Below the pieces are notes generated by a model. That model did not search any database and was not told the DNA's origin. It saw nothing but the letters and a program-made list of their open reading frames with translations. A program made the translations under genes and the position numbers. Positions 1 to 6,854 of a DNA stretch of 64,000 bases are shown in pieces (the first letter of the stretch is position 1; every line of letters starts with the position of its first letter). Origin of the DNA: Thauera sp. UBA6194 (GTDB lineage: Bacteria > Pseudomonadota > Gammaproteobacteria > Burkholderiales > Rhodocyclaceae); NCBI GenBank assembly GCA_002422685.1, contig DITC01000061.1:47777-111776 (forward strand), read 5' to 3'.

Positions 1-83
1 CCGACGACCTGTTCGGCACGCTCGAACTCATTGGCGAGGTAAAGACCCACATGCCGCCCCGCCGCCAAGGATCACCATCATGA
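1..83 (+). CDS. lptC: LptC, C-terminal end (partial)
   Basis: Reading frame 3 is open from the left edge and codes for about 26 residues beginning DDLFGTLELIGEVKTHMPP, then stops at 81-83. This looks like the end of LptC, the membrane-anchored periplasmic subunit of the LPS exporter: strands of its beta-jellyroll followed by a short tail. The TGA stop overlaps the ATG of lptA (ATGA), so the two are translationally coupled, as in the usual lptC-lptA pair. The rest of the gene lies outside the window. The identification rests mainly on position. Confidence 0.7.
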   Translation, partial: DDLFGTLELIGEVKTHMPPRRQGSPS

Positions 84-610
84 AGCGCCTGCTCAGCACC
101 ACCCTCTGCATCCTCGCCGCGAGCCTCGCCGCTCCCGCCTGGGCCGAAAAGGCCGACCGCGACCAGCCGGTCAACATCGAGGCCGACAGCCTCACCGTGG
201 ACGACCGCAACAAGGTGCACGTGTTCGAGGGCGGCGTCATCCTCACCCAGGGCACGCTGGTCATCCGCGGCGACAAGCTGGTCGTCACCCAGGACGCCGC
301 CGGCTTCCAGAACGGCGTCGCCACGGCAGCCGGCAAGGGCCTGGCCACCTTCCGCCAGCGCCGCGACGGCACGAACGAATACGTCGAGGGCGAGGCCGAG
401 CGCATCGAATACGACAGCCGCAGCGAGAAGGCCAAGCTCTTCAACCGCGCCAAGGTCACCAGCGGCGGCGACCAGGTCACCGGTCACTACATCGAGTACG
501 ACGCCATCACCGAAAACTACCTCGCCACCAACGCCCCCGGCTCCAAGCCGGGCTCGGCGCCGTCGCGGGTACGCGCGGTGATCCAGCCGAAGTCCGACGG
601 CGGGCAATGA
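80..610 (+). CDS. lptA: LptA, periplasmic LPS-transport protein
   Basis: Periplasmic bridge protein that carries LPS from LptC to LptD across the envelope. The 176-aa product has a signal peptide (residues 1-22, cleavage after AWA) followed by an OstA/LptA beta-jellyroll from about residue 30 to 135, with the typical start QPVNIEADSLTVDD and the repeated pattern of G/D turns. Length is normal for the family. The ATG overlaps the lptC stop. In most betaproteobacteria lptB and rpoN follow directly; here an enoyl-CoA hydratase follows 70 bp later, so the export ATPase must be encoded elsewhere. Confidence 0.9.
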   Translation: MKRLLSTTLCILAASLAAPAWAEKADRDQPVNIEADSLTVDDRNKVHVFEGGVILTQGTLVIRGDKLVVTQDAAGFQNGVATAAGKGLATFRQRRDGTNEYVEGEAERIEYDSRSEKAKLFNRAKVTSGGDQVTGHYIEYDAITENYLATNAPGSKPGSAPSRVRAVIQPKSDGGQ

Positions 611-679
611 GCGCAGCCGCACGGCGCACATCCCGCACCGCACACAAACCGTAAACGACCACTCCACCGAGGAAACCGC

Positions 680-1456
680 ATGAACTTCGAGATGATCATC
701 GCCGAGAAACGTGGCCGCGTCGGCCTCATCACCCTCAACCGCCCCAAGGCGCTCAACGCGCTCAACGACCAGGTGGTGGACGAGATCAGCGCGGCACTGA
801 ACGACTTCGAATCCGATGAGGGCATCGGCGCCATCGTCATCACCGGTTCGGAGAAGGCCTTCGCCGCCGGCGCCGACATCGGCGCGATGGCGAACTTCTC
901 GTACATGGACGCCTACAAGTCCGAATACATCACGCGCAACTGGGAGCGCGTGAAAACCTGCCGCAAGCCGGTGATCGCCGCAGTCGCGGGCTTCGCGCTC
1001 GGCGGCGGCAGCGAGCTGGCGATGATGTGCGACATCATCATCGCCGCCGACACCGCCAAGTTCGGCCAGCCCGAAGTCAAGCTCGGCACCCTGCCCGGCG
1101 CCGGCGGCACGCAGCGCCTGCCGCGCGCGGTGGGCAAGTCCAAGGCCATGGAGCTGTGCCTGACCGGCCGCATGATGGACGCCGTCGAAGCCGAACGCTC
1201 CGGCCTGGTCGCGCGCGTGGTGCCGGCCGACAAGCTGCTCGAGGATGCGCTCGCCACCGCAGAGACGATCGCCGGCTACTCGCTGCCGGTGGTCATGATG
1301 ATCAAGGAGTCGATCAACCGCGCCTTCGAGAGCAGCCTCAACGAAGGCCTGCTGTTCGAGCGCCGCGTGTTCCACTCGGCCTTTGCGCTCAACGACCAGA
1401 AGGAAGGCATGGCGGCCTTCGTCGAGAAGCGCAAGGCGCAGTTCCGCCACGACTGA
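680..1456 (+). CDS. Enoyl-CoA hydratase (crotonase family)
   Basis: Hydrates trans-2-enoyl-CoA to 3-hydroxyacyl-CoA in fatty acid or PHA-related metabolism. The 258-aa protein shows the crotonase fold signatures: oxyanion-hole segments KAFAAGADI (60-67) and ALGGGSELA (106-114), and the two catalytic glutamates E112 and E132 (in PEVKLGTLPGAGG), 20 residues apart as in rat crotonase E144/E164. This supports true hydratase activity. RBS GAGGAA precedes the ATG at 680. The phasin gene downstream suggests a link to 3-hydroxybutyryl-CoA and PHA turnover, but that is inference; beta-oxidation is equally possible. Confidence 0.92.
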   Translation: MNFEMIIAEKRGRVGLITLNRPKALNALNDQVVDEISAALNDFESDEGIGAIVITGSEKAFAAGADIGAMANFSYMDAYKSEYITRNWERVKTCRKPVIAAVAGFALGGGSELAMMCDIIIAADTAKFGQPEVKLGTLPGAGGTQRLPRAVGKSKAMELCLTGRMMDAVEAERSGLVARVVPADKLLEDALATAETIAGYSLPVVMMIKESINRAFESSLNEGLLFERRVFHSAFALNDQKEGMAAFVEKRKAQFRHD

Positions 1457-1468
1457 GCCTGCCCGGCG

Positions 1469-1491
1469 CGCGCCCCTGCACACGGGGCGCG
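1469..1491 (+). terminator. GC-rich hairpin after enoyl-CoA hydratase
   Basis: Inverted repeat CGCGCCCC (1469-1476) / GGGGCGCG (1484-1491) with a 7-nt loop, 13 nt after the hydratase stop. There is no following T-run, so it is at best a weak or Rho-assisted terminator or an mRNA 3'-end stabiliser. The remaining sequence up to the phasin promoter shows no gene. Confidence 0.4.
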
Positions 1492-1663
1492 ACGCGAGGG
1501 TATCTCCGCGGGGGTCGTCACAAAGACGCAACAACGCACCCGCACACTCGCGCACAGCCTTTCGATGCAGTGCAGCAGCGGGGCCCTGAAAGCGTCAGCA
1601 ACATCGCGCAAACAGTTGAATTCTCGTGATCAAACTGATTTTGTGCGACGCAGCAAATCACGC

Positions 1664-1691
1664 TTGACACCCCGGTCCGGGTGCGTATAAT
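1664..1691 (+). promoter_or_regulatory. Consensus sigma70 promoter of the phasin gene
   Basis: Perfect -35 TTGACA (1664-1669) and perfect -10 TATAAT (1686-1691) with a 16-bp spacer. Transcription should start near 1698, giving a 5' leader of about 70 nt before the phasin ATG at 1771. A double-consensus promoter fits the very high expression typical of phasins. It also rules out the longer in-frame ATG at 1699. Confidence 0.88.
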
Positions 1692-1770
1692 TCGCCCCAT
1701 GCTGCAGCGCAACATCGCGGCTGACCAAGAAGCGATGCGGATGCAACCACCCATTTCCCAGGAGATACAA

Positions 1771-2340
1771 ATGAGCAACTACGTGACCCCCGAGCAGTTC
1801 GTCGCCGCCAACAAGGCCAACATCGAAACCATGCTGACCCTGGCCAACACCACGTTCGCCACCGTCGAGCGCCTGGCTGCCCTGAACCTGAACACCGCCC
1901 GTTCGCTGCTGGAAGACGGCGTGGCCAACACCAAGGCCCTGCTTGGCGCCAAGGACGTTCAGGAACTGGCCGGTCTGCAGGTCGCGCTGGCTCAGCCGAT
2001 CGTCGAAAAGGCCGTCGCCTACACCCGCAGCGTGTACGAGATCACCTCGCAGACCCAGGAAGAAGTCTCCAAGGTCTTCGAAGGCCAGATGGCTGAAGTG
2101 AACAAGGGCGTCGCCACCGCGCTCGACAAGGCTGCCAAGTCGGCTCCCGCCGGTTCGGACGTTGCCGTCGCCGCCGTCAAGTCGGCCATCGCCGCCGCCA
2201 ACAGCGCCTACGACAGCATGAGCAAGGCTGCCAAGCAGGTCGCCGAGATCGCCGAAGCCAACGTGGCCGCCGCGACCAACGCCACCGTCAAGGCCGTCAG
2301 CACCAGCACCAAGACCGCTGCCCCCAAGAAGGCTGCCTAA
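1771..2340 (+). CDS. phaP: Phasin family protein (PHA granule protein)
   Basis: Coats polyhydroxyalkanoate granules in the cytoplasm and controls their size and number. The 189-aa protein is alpha-helical, rich in Ala/Lys/Glu/Val, with the phasin_2 N-terminus (TPEQFVAANKANIETMLTLA) and an Ala/Lys-rich tail ending APKKAA. The start at 1771 is chosen because AGGAG (1760-1764) lies just upstream and the upstream in-frame ATGs lie at or near the transcription start. Consensus promoter and strong terminator make it a monocistronic, highly expressed unit. Confidence 0.93.
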   Translation: MSNYVTPEQFVAANKANIETMLTLANTTFATVERLAALNLNTARSLLEDGVANTKALLGAKDVQELAGLQVALAQPIVEKAVAYTRSVYEITSQTQEEVSKVFEGQMAEVNKGVATALDKAAKSAPAGSDVAVAAVKSAIAAANSAYDSMSKAAKQVAEIAEANVAAATNATVKAVSTSTKTAAPKKAA

Positions 2341-2362
2341 GCTTCTTCGGCACAGCTGAACG

Positions 2363-2391
2363 AAAAGGCCCCGCGAATGCGGGGCCTTTTT
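2363..2391 (+). terminator. Rho-independent terminator of phasin gene (bidirectional)
   Basis: Stem AAAAGGCCCCGC (2363-2374), loop GAAT, stem GCGGGGCCTTTTT (2379-2391). The A-run on the left gives a T-run on the minus strand, so it may also terminate the TPR gene transcript coming from the right. Confidence 0.9.
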
Positions 2392-2516
2392 GCGTCTACG
2401 CGGGCGGCGGGACAAACCGCACGCTCAGCGACAATCTCGATGACCAGATCAATACACACTCACACTCAGCGAGAACGACACGGCTGGGTGGCAAGCTTTG
2501 CCGTGATCTCAATCGA

Positions 2517-3350
2517 TCAGGGCTTCTGACCCGGCCCCGGCTGAGGTACGATCCGCGGCCTCAGCCACTGCAGCCGGATGGCGTTGGCTCGCCCAGTGTC
2601 GCCCGCGCGCTCGCAGAGATCGGCGAGCTGACGCCAATACCCGAGATTAGCCGGATCGATCCGCGTCGCCCGCTCGGTCAGCGAAATCGCACTCTGCAGT
2701 GCCTCCGGGGTGCTCGCGCCGCCCGCTTTCAGGCGTGCGATTGCAGCGATCGCGGGCGCATACTCCGGCCACGTTTCTAGCGTCCTCTCGAAGGCGGCGA
2801 TCGCCTCGGCACTCCTCTTCTGCGCGTGATGAGCCTCCCCAATGAAATACAGCGCCAAGGGGTCAGATGCACGCTGTTCGCGTATGCGTGAAAAAATCGC
2901 CTGTGCCTCTTCCGGCGCCTTTTTCTGCAGTTGCAAGATGCCTTCCACCAGCGTCGCGTAATAGGGCGGTATCGCTTCGCGTGCCTTCAAGGCATCGAGG
3001 GAAGCACTCGTACTTTTCTCGTCGCTGCGCAACGCGGCACAGATGGCAAAAACACCCAAGGCATCGATATCCGGCCGCTGACGACCCAGTATCCCGGCAG
3101 CCTGGTCGCAGGCTGTCGTCCAGAGTCCGCGCGAAAGCGACTGAATCAGCTGCAGGTTTGCCGCAATGTCCGCCTCGCTCGGGGCGTCTGAAGTGCTTGC
3201 AGCATCCGGCACGGGGGGCAATGCAGGCAGGAACGAGGCAGAGGAGGACTCTTGCGGTATGACCGCCGCCAACACCGGAAACGGGGAGGCAAGATAAATC
3301 GATGCCAGGGCTGCGAGCACCCCCAGCCGGCATGTCGTGACACCCTTCAT
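2517..3350 (-). CDS. Secreted TPR-repeat protein
   Basis: Unknown function. The 277-aa product has a signal peptide (about residues 1-28, ending VLAA), a Pro/Ser-rich linker, and tetratricopeptide-like helices from about 60 to 265 (for example DPLALYFIGEAHHAQKRSAE and PANLGYWRQLADLCERAGD). It should be a periplasmic or exported scaffold. RBS GGGAG lies just before the ATG. It follows the PEP-CTERM gene on the same strand with about 105 bp between, so the two may be co-expressed and act together at the envelope. That link is inferred from position only. Confidence 0.75.
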   Translation of the reverse strand: MKGVTTCRLGVLAALASIYLASPFPVLAAVIPQESSSASFLPALPPVPDAASTSDAPSEADIAANLQLIQSLSRGLWTTACDQAAGILGRQRPDIDALGVFAICAALRSDEKSTSASLDALKAREAIPPYYATLVEGILQLQKKAPEEAQAIFSRIREQRASDPLALYFIGEAHHAQKRSAEAIAAFERTLETWPEYAPAIAAIARLKAGGASTPEALQSAISLTERATRIDPANLGYWRQLADLCERAGDTGRANAIRLQWLRPRIVPQPGPGQKP

Positions 3351-3396
3351 GAAAGCTCCCGCATAGATGAAATCATTGCCCGAGAGATCCCGCCTT

Positions 3397-3426
3397 CGAG
3401 GGGCCCGGCGAGAGCCGGACCCCTCG
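3397..3426 (-). other. GC-rich hairpin between PEP-CTERM and TPR genes
   Basis: Long imperfect inverted repeat: CGAGGGG-C-CCGGC (3397-3409), loop GAGA, GCCGG-A-CCCCTCG (3414-3426). No T-run follows on the minus strand. It may stabilise the 3' end of the upstream mRNA or partly attenuate read-through into the TPR gene. Confidence 0.5.
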
Positions 3427-3455
3427 ATTCAGGCCATGAAATGGCCCACTGGCGC

Positions 3456-4745
3456 TCAGGCGATTTGCCGCCTGCGGCGAATACGCAAGGCACCCAGCAG
3501 ACCGGCTGCCAGCAGGCTCAGCGTCGCCGGCTCAGGCACCTCCTCCTCGTCACCATCCGGAATCTGCGTCGCTGCGAGGATGTTGATGTACCACGGCGTA
3601 GCCAGGCTTGCACCCCAATTGCTGTAGCCACCCCAAGAGCCATTGGCCGCCTGGGTGCTGACGAGGTACTCAGCATAGTCCTCGAACCAGTTGCAGCCAT
3701 GGTCCGGGTTATCGACGTCACCGCCGCAGTTCCCGGGGCGCAGGTTGCTGAGGATCGACGTGTCCGCGTCCGTGCCGAGGCGCAGCTCAAGCCCCTTGTA
3801 GAGCGCCCACATCGCATACGGATGACCGAAGTTGCCATCCCATGTGCTGTTGGCCGTTTCCTGCCAGTGCGTGTTGACGTACGCAAGCGCGGCCTCGACC
3901 CGGTCATCGGACGACGGCCACCCGAGGTAATCCTGCATGATCAGCAAGGCGCCCGTCTCGTTCATTTCCCCGTATGCGGACGTTGGCGAGTTGTAACCCG
4001 CAGCCCCAGTGGTGTCGTTCTGGATGAAGTCCGTCCACTCGGCCAGCTCCGTCTTGACGAAACTTGGCATGCTCACGCCCATCTTGCCCGCGTAAAGCGC
4101 CGAGATCACCGGCCATTGCGCGGTCGATTGATCGGATCCGCCATAGTTCGCGTAATAGCGCCAGCCACCGTCCGGGTTCTGGCCATAGGCGAAGTAGTCG
4201 ATCGTGTTCTGAACGACATCCTTGTACGTCCAGGCGCCACCAGCGCCGCTGCCATCGGTACGGCTGGCCAACGGCCCGGCAGTGATCAAGGCATCGGGCG
4301 TGCCGGACGAGGCGATTGCAGGCAGGACGATTCCCGTGACGTAAGTGTCGCGGCTGTTAGTCCCTCCCGGGTAGAACTTGATTCCAACGCCATTACCGTC
4401 ACCATCGGGGTTTCCCTCCGGCTGAGCGGAGATGTTCACCACCGAAACCTGGCTCATGAGGTAGTTCAGGCCATTGTCGACCACCGTCTGATAGGCCGCG
4501 GCATTCGCGCCCCAGTTCGGCTTCTCCTCGAGGAAGGCGAGCAGGGCCGACCCTGTGTTTGCAATGAGGTAATCGGTCCCGCCGCCCCCGAAGTAGCCTG
4601 ATGCATTCTGCGTCGTTGCGAGGTACGCCAGACCGGCGTCGATCGCCGCCCGCTTCTCGGCCTCGGTCGCTGCAAATGCGGAACTGGCCGCCAAAGACAG
4701 GCATGCTGCCGTGACGGCAGCGGCCAACCTTGTCACTTGTTTCAT
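3456..4745 (-). CDS. PEP-CTERM protein with terpene-cyclase-like toroid repeats
   Basis: Exported surface protein of unknown activity. The 429-aa product has a signal peptide (1-25, ending AFA). Several alpha/alpha-toroid repeats resemble the QW repeats of squalene-hopene cyclases and prenyltransferases (AAIDAGLAYLATTQNASG near 35; GGWRYYANYGGS near 190; NGSWGGYSNWG near 370). It ends in a PEP-CTERM sorting signal: VPEPATLSLLAAGLLG then an Arg-rich tail. An exosortase encoded elsewhere would process it. The start at 4745 has GGGAGG upstream; the upstream in-frame ATG would place residues before the signal peptide. No DxDD cyclase motif is visible. Confidence 0.85.
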   Translation of the reverse strand: MKQVTRLAAAVTAACLSLAASSAFAATEAEKRAAIDAGLAYLATTQNASGYFGGGGTDYLIANTGSALLAFLEEKPNWGANAAAYQTVVDNGLNYLMSQVSVVNISAQPEGNPDGDGNGVGIKFYPGGTNSRDTYVTGIVLPAIASSGTPDALITAGPLASRTDGSGAGGAWTYKDVVQNTIDYFAYGQNPDGGWRYYANYGGSDQSTAQWPVISALYAGKMGVSMPSFVKTELAEWTDFIQNDTTGAAGYNSPTSAYGEMNETGALLIMQDYLGWPSSDDRVEAALAYVNTHWQETANSTWDGNFGHPYAMWALYKGLELRLGTDADTSILSNLRPGNCGGDVDNPDHGCNWFEDYAEYLVSTQAANGSWGGYSNWGASLATPWYINILAATQIPDGDEEEVPEPATLSLLAAGLLGALRIRRRRQIA

Positions 4746-4918
4746 GATGCCTCCCATTCGGGTTACACACTCGGAACAAATACTTGGTGAAGAGCACGGC
4801 CGAAGGCCATGCGCACTCAAGTTCAGCAAATACTGTGCCTAAAATGAGCGGATCGCGAAAAATAAGCAAAATCAGATACTTGAAAATAGGGCTTTTTTTG
4901 TACTGAAATCAAGGATGT

Positions 4919-4955
4919 AAAAAAAACCGACACTGCCCGCACGAAGCTGTGTCGG
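4919..4955 (-). terminator. Rho-independent terminator of the pterin dehydratase gene
   Basis: On the minus strand CCGACAC (4955-4949), a 15-nt loop, GTGTCGG (4933-4927), then eight T (4926-4919). It lies about 50 bp after the pterin dehydratase stop and ends the transcript before the PEP-CTERM gene's own upstream region (4746-4918), which is AT-rich and shows no gene. Confidence 0.82.
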
Positions 4956-5006
4956 CTCGATTTCGCCGCATGAACGGGGAGCACCGAGCACCCGCGGACC
5001 TGCCCG

Positions 5007-5378
5007 TCAGTCGTAGCGAACGTAGCAAAAGCGCTCGTCCTCGTTCGGCGTTCCCTCGAGCACGCTGCCCTCGCGCGCGGGCTGCCACTGCACGACGTCC
5101 TCGATCTGCCGCGCCAGGGCGAAGTCGCGCTCGGTGATGCCGGGGGGCGAATGCGTGCACAGGCGCACCCGCATCCGGTCCCAGCTCAGCTCGAGTACGG
5201 GATGGTGCCAGGCCGCTTCGGCGAGATGGCCGACCACGCCGGCCAGCATCAGCGTGGCCTTCCACCCGCCGCTGCGGTAGTCGCGCACCAGCCAGCCGGA
5301 TTCCTCTCGCCAGTGCGGCAGGCCAGCTAGGCCGGCGCGGATCTCGCCCTCGTCGAGCGCCCGTACTTCGATGCTCAT
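5007..5378 (-). CDS. Pterin-4a-carbinolamine dehydratase
   Basis: Dehydrates 4a-hydroxytetrahydropterin, recycling the cofactor of aromatic amino acid hydroxylases. The 123-aa protein has the family core: GW(K)ATLMLAGVVGHLAEAAWHHP with the active-site His-His-Pro, then the segment THSPPGITERDFALARQIE. It carries about 20 residues beyond the usual C-terminus. The start at 5378 is fixed by AAGGAG eight bases upstream; the frame stays open further upstream but has no better start. No phenylalanine hydroxylase gene is adjacent. Confidence 0.88.
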   Translation of the reverse strand: MSIEVRALDEGEIRAGLAGLPHWREESGWLVRDYRSGGWKATLMLAGVVGHLAEAAWHHPVLELSWDRMRVRLCTHSPPGITERDFALARQIEDVVQWQPAREGSVLEGTPNEDERFCYVRYD

Positions 5379-5451
5379 CGCAATCTCCTTTTCACCCGGT
5401 TCAGATCTGCCGCGTGCGACGGACCGACGCGCAACGAAGCAGGCGGCCGTT

Positions 5452-6225
5452 TCAGTCCTCGTCGGCAGCCGCGCCTGCGTCGGCGCCCGGCTGCATCGCC
5501 GGCTGGCCGGCGTACTGGTGCGGGAACAGGCGGCGCATCTCGGCCTCGATCCAGGCCTCGGCCTGTTCATGGACATCGTTGGCCTTCACCCCCTTGACGT
5601 CGATGGCCGGCCCGATGCTGACCACGATCTCGCCCGGACGCTTGATGAAGGCGTTGCGCCGCCAGAATTCACCGGCGTTGTGCGCCACCGGCACCACCGG
5701 CACGCCGGCGCGCTTGGCGAGAATCGCCCCACCCGGCTTGTACGCACGTGCCGCTCCGGGCGCCACCCGGGTGCCCTCGGGGAATACCACCACCCACAAG
5801 CCTTCCTTCAGACGCTCACGCCCCTGCTCCACCACCTGGCTGAGCGCGTCCTTGCCGGCGGAGCGGTCGATTGCGATGCCCGGGATCATGCCCAGCGCCC
5901 AGCCGAAGAAGGGCACGCGCAAGAGCTCGCGCTTGAGCACGTAGCACAGCGGCGGAAAGATCACCTGCAGAGCGATCGTCTCCCACGCCGACTGGTGCTT
6001 GGAGAGCACCACCGCAGGCCCCGCGGGGATGTTCTCGGCGCCGATCACGCGGTAGCGGATGCCGAGCACGTGGCGGATCACCCACATCATGATCGGCACC
6101 CAGCTCGTGATCAGCTTGTGGCGCGTCATCGGAGGCAGCCAGAAGATCGCGGTAGCGAAGAATGCGTACGGAACCGTGATCACGGTTAGCACGATGGCGA
6201 ACAGGACGGAACGGATCAGGTGCAC
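5452..6225 (-). CDS. plsC: 1-acyl-sn-glycerol-3-phosphate acyltransferase
   Basis: Makes phosphatidate from lysophosphatidate at the inner membrane. The 257-aa protein has an N-terminal membrane segment (about 5-30), the acyltransferase motif KHQSAWET, in which the usual HX4D reads HX4E, and the phosphate-binding motif VVFPEGTRVAPG. It starts with GTG at 6225 with only a weak RBS. It lies 31 bp after gmhB on the same strand, the usual neighbour in betaproteobacteria, and is probably co-transcribed with gmhB and glyS. Confidence 0.9.
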   Translation of the reverse strand: MHLIRSVLFAIVLTVITVPYAFFATAIFWLPPMTRHKLITSWVPIMMWVIRHVLGIRYRVIGAENIPAGPAVVLSKHQSAWETIALQVIFPPLCYVLKRELLRVPFFGWALGMIPGIAIDRSAGKDALSQVVEQGRERLKEGLWVVVFPEGTRVAPGAARAYKPGGAILAKRAGVPVVPVAHNAGEFWRRNAFIKRPGEIVVSIGPAIDVKGVKANDVHEQAEAWIEAEMRRLFPHQYAGQPAMQPGADAGAAADED

Positions 6226-6256
6226 TTTGGTACTCGAAGAGAAAAGGAGGCCTGAG

Positions 6257-6796
6257 TCAGGAGGTCAGCTCGGCGGCCACGGCGGCGAGGTCGGGATAGA
6301 CCTCGGTGCCGGGCGGCAGCTCGGGGTTTTCGCGCGTTTTCTCGCCCTTGCCGGTGAGGACCAGATAGGGTTTGCCGCCCACCGCCACCGCCGCCTGCAG
6401 GTCGCGCAGGCTGTCGCCGACGACCGGCACCCCTTCGAGCGGCACGTTGAAGCGCTCGGCGATCTGCAGCAGCATGCCGGGCTTGGGTTTGCGGCAATCG
6501 CAGGTGGAGTCCGCCGGGTGCGGGCAGAAGAAGATCGCATCGAGCCGGCCACCCACCTGGGCGAGGCTCTTCACCATCTTGTCGTTGATGGCGTTGAGCG
6601 TATCCATGCCGAACAGCCCGCGCCCGACGCCCGACTGGTTGGACGCCACCACCACCCGCCAGCCCCACTGGTTGAGACGGGCGATGGCTTCGAGCGCGCC
6701 CGGGATGGGCTTCCACTCCTCGGGCGACTTGATGAACTGGTCCGAGTCGACGTTGATGACGCCGTCACGGTCGAGAATGATGAGCTTCATCGGCAT
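6257..6796 (-). CDS. gmhB: D-glycero-beta-D-manno-heptose 1,7-bisphosphate 7-phosphatase
   Basis: HAD-superfamily phosphatase of ADP-heptose synthesis for the LPS inner core. The 179-aa product has the nucleophile motif LDRDGVIN near the N-terminus, the zinc-binding segment CPHPADSTCDCRKPKPG and a late VGDSLRDLQAA motif. Length is standard. ATG at 6796; an internal ATG two codons later is possible. Part of a glyQ-glyS-gmhB-plsC run. Confidence 0.92.
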   Translation of the reverse strand: MPMKLIILDRDGVINVDSDQFIKSPEEWKPIPGALEAIARLNQWGWRVVVASNQSGVGRGLFGMDTLNAINDKMVKSLAQVGGRLDAIFFCPHPADSTCDCRKPKPGMLLQIAERFNVPLEGVPVVGDSLRDLQAAVAVGGKPYLVLTGKGEKTRENPELPPGTEVYPDLAAVAAELTS

Positions 6797-6854
6797 GGTC
6801 GTTCACCCCGGGTTTTGGTGCAGGCGCGCCGTCACGCGACGGCGCGCCCGCGGC

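Noticed and set aside
1681..1770. Longer N-terminus for the phasin
   Set aside because: It would include the -10 box and transcription start; the RBS supports 1771.
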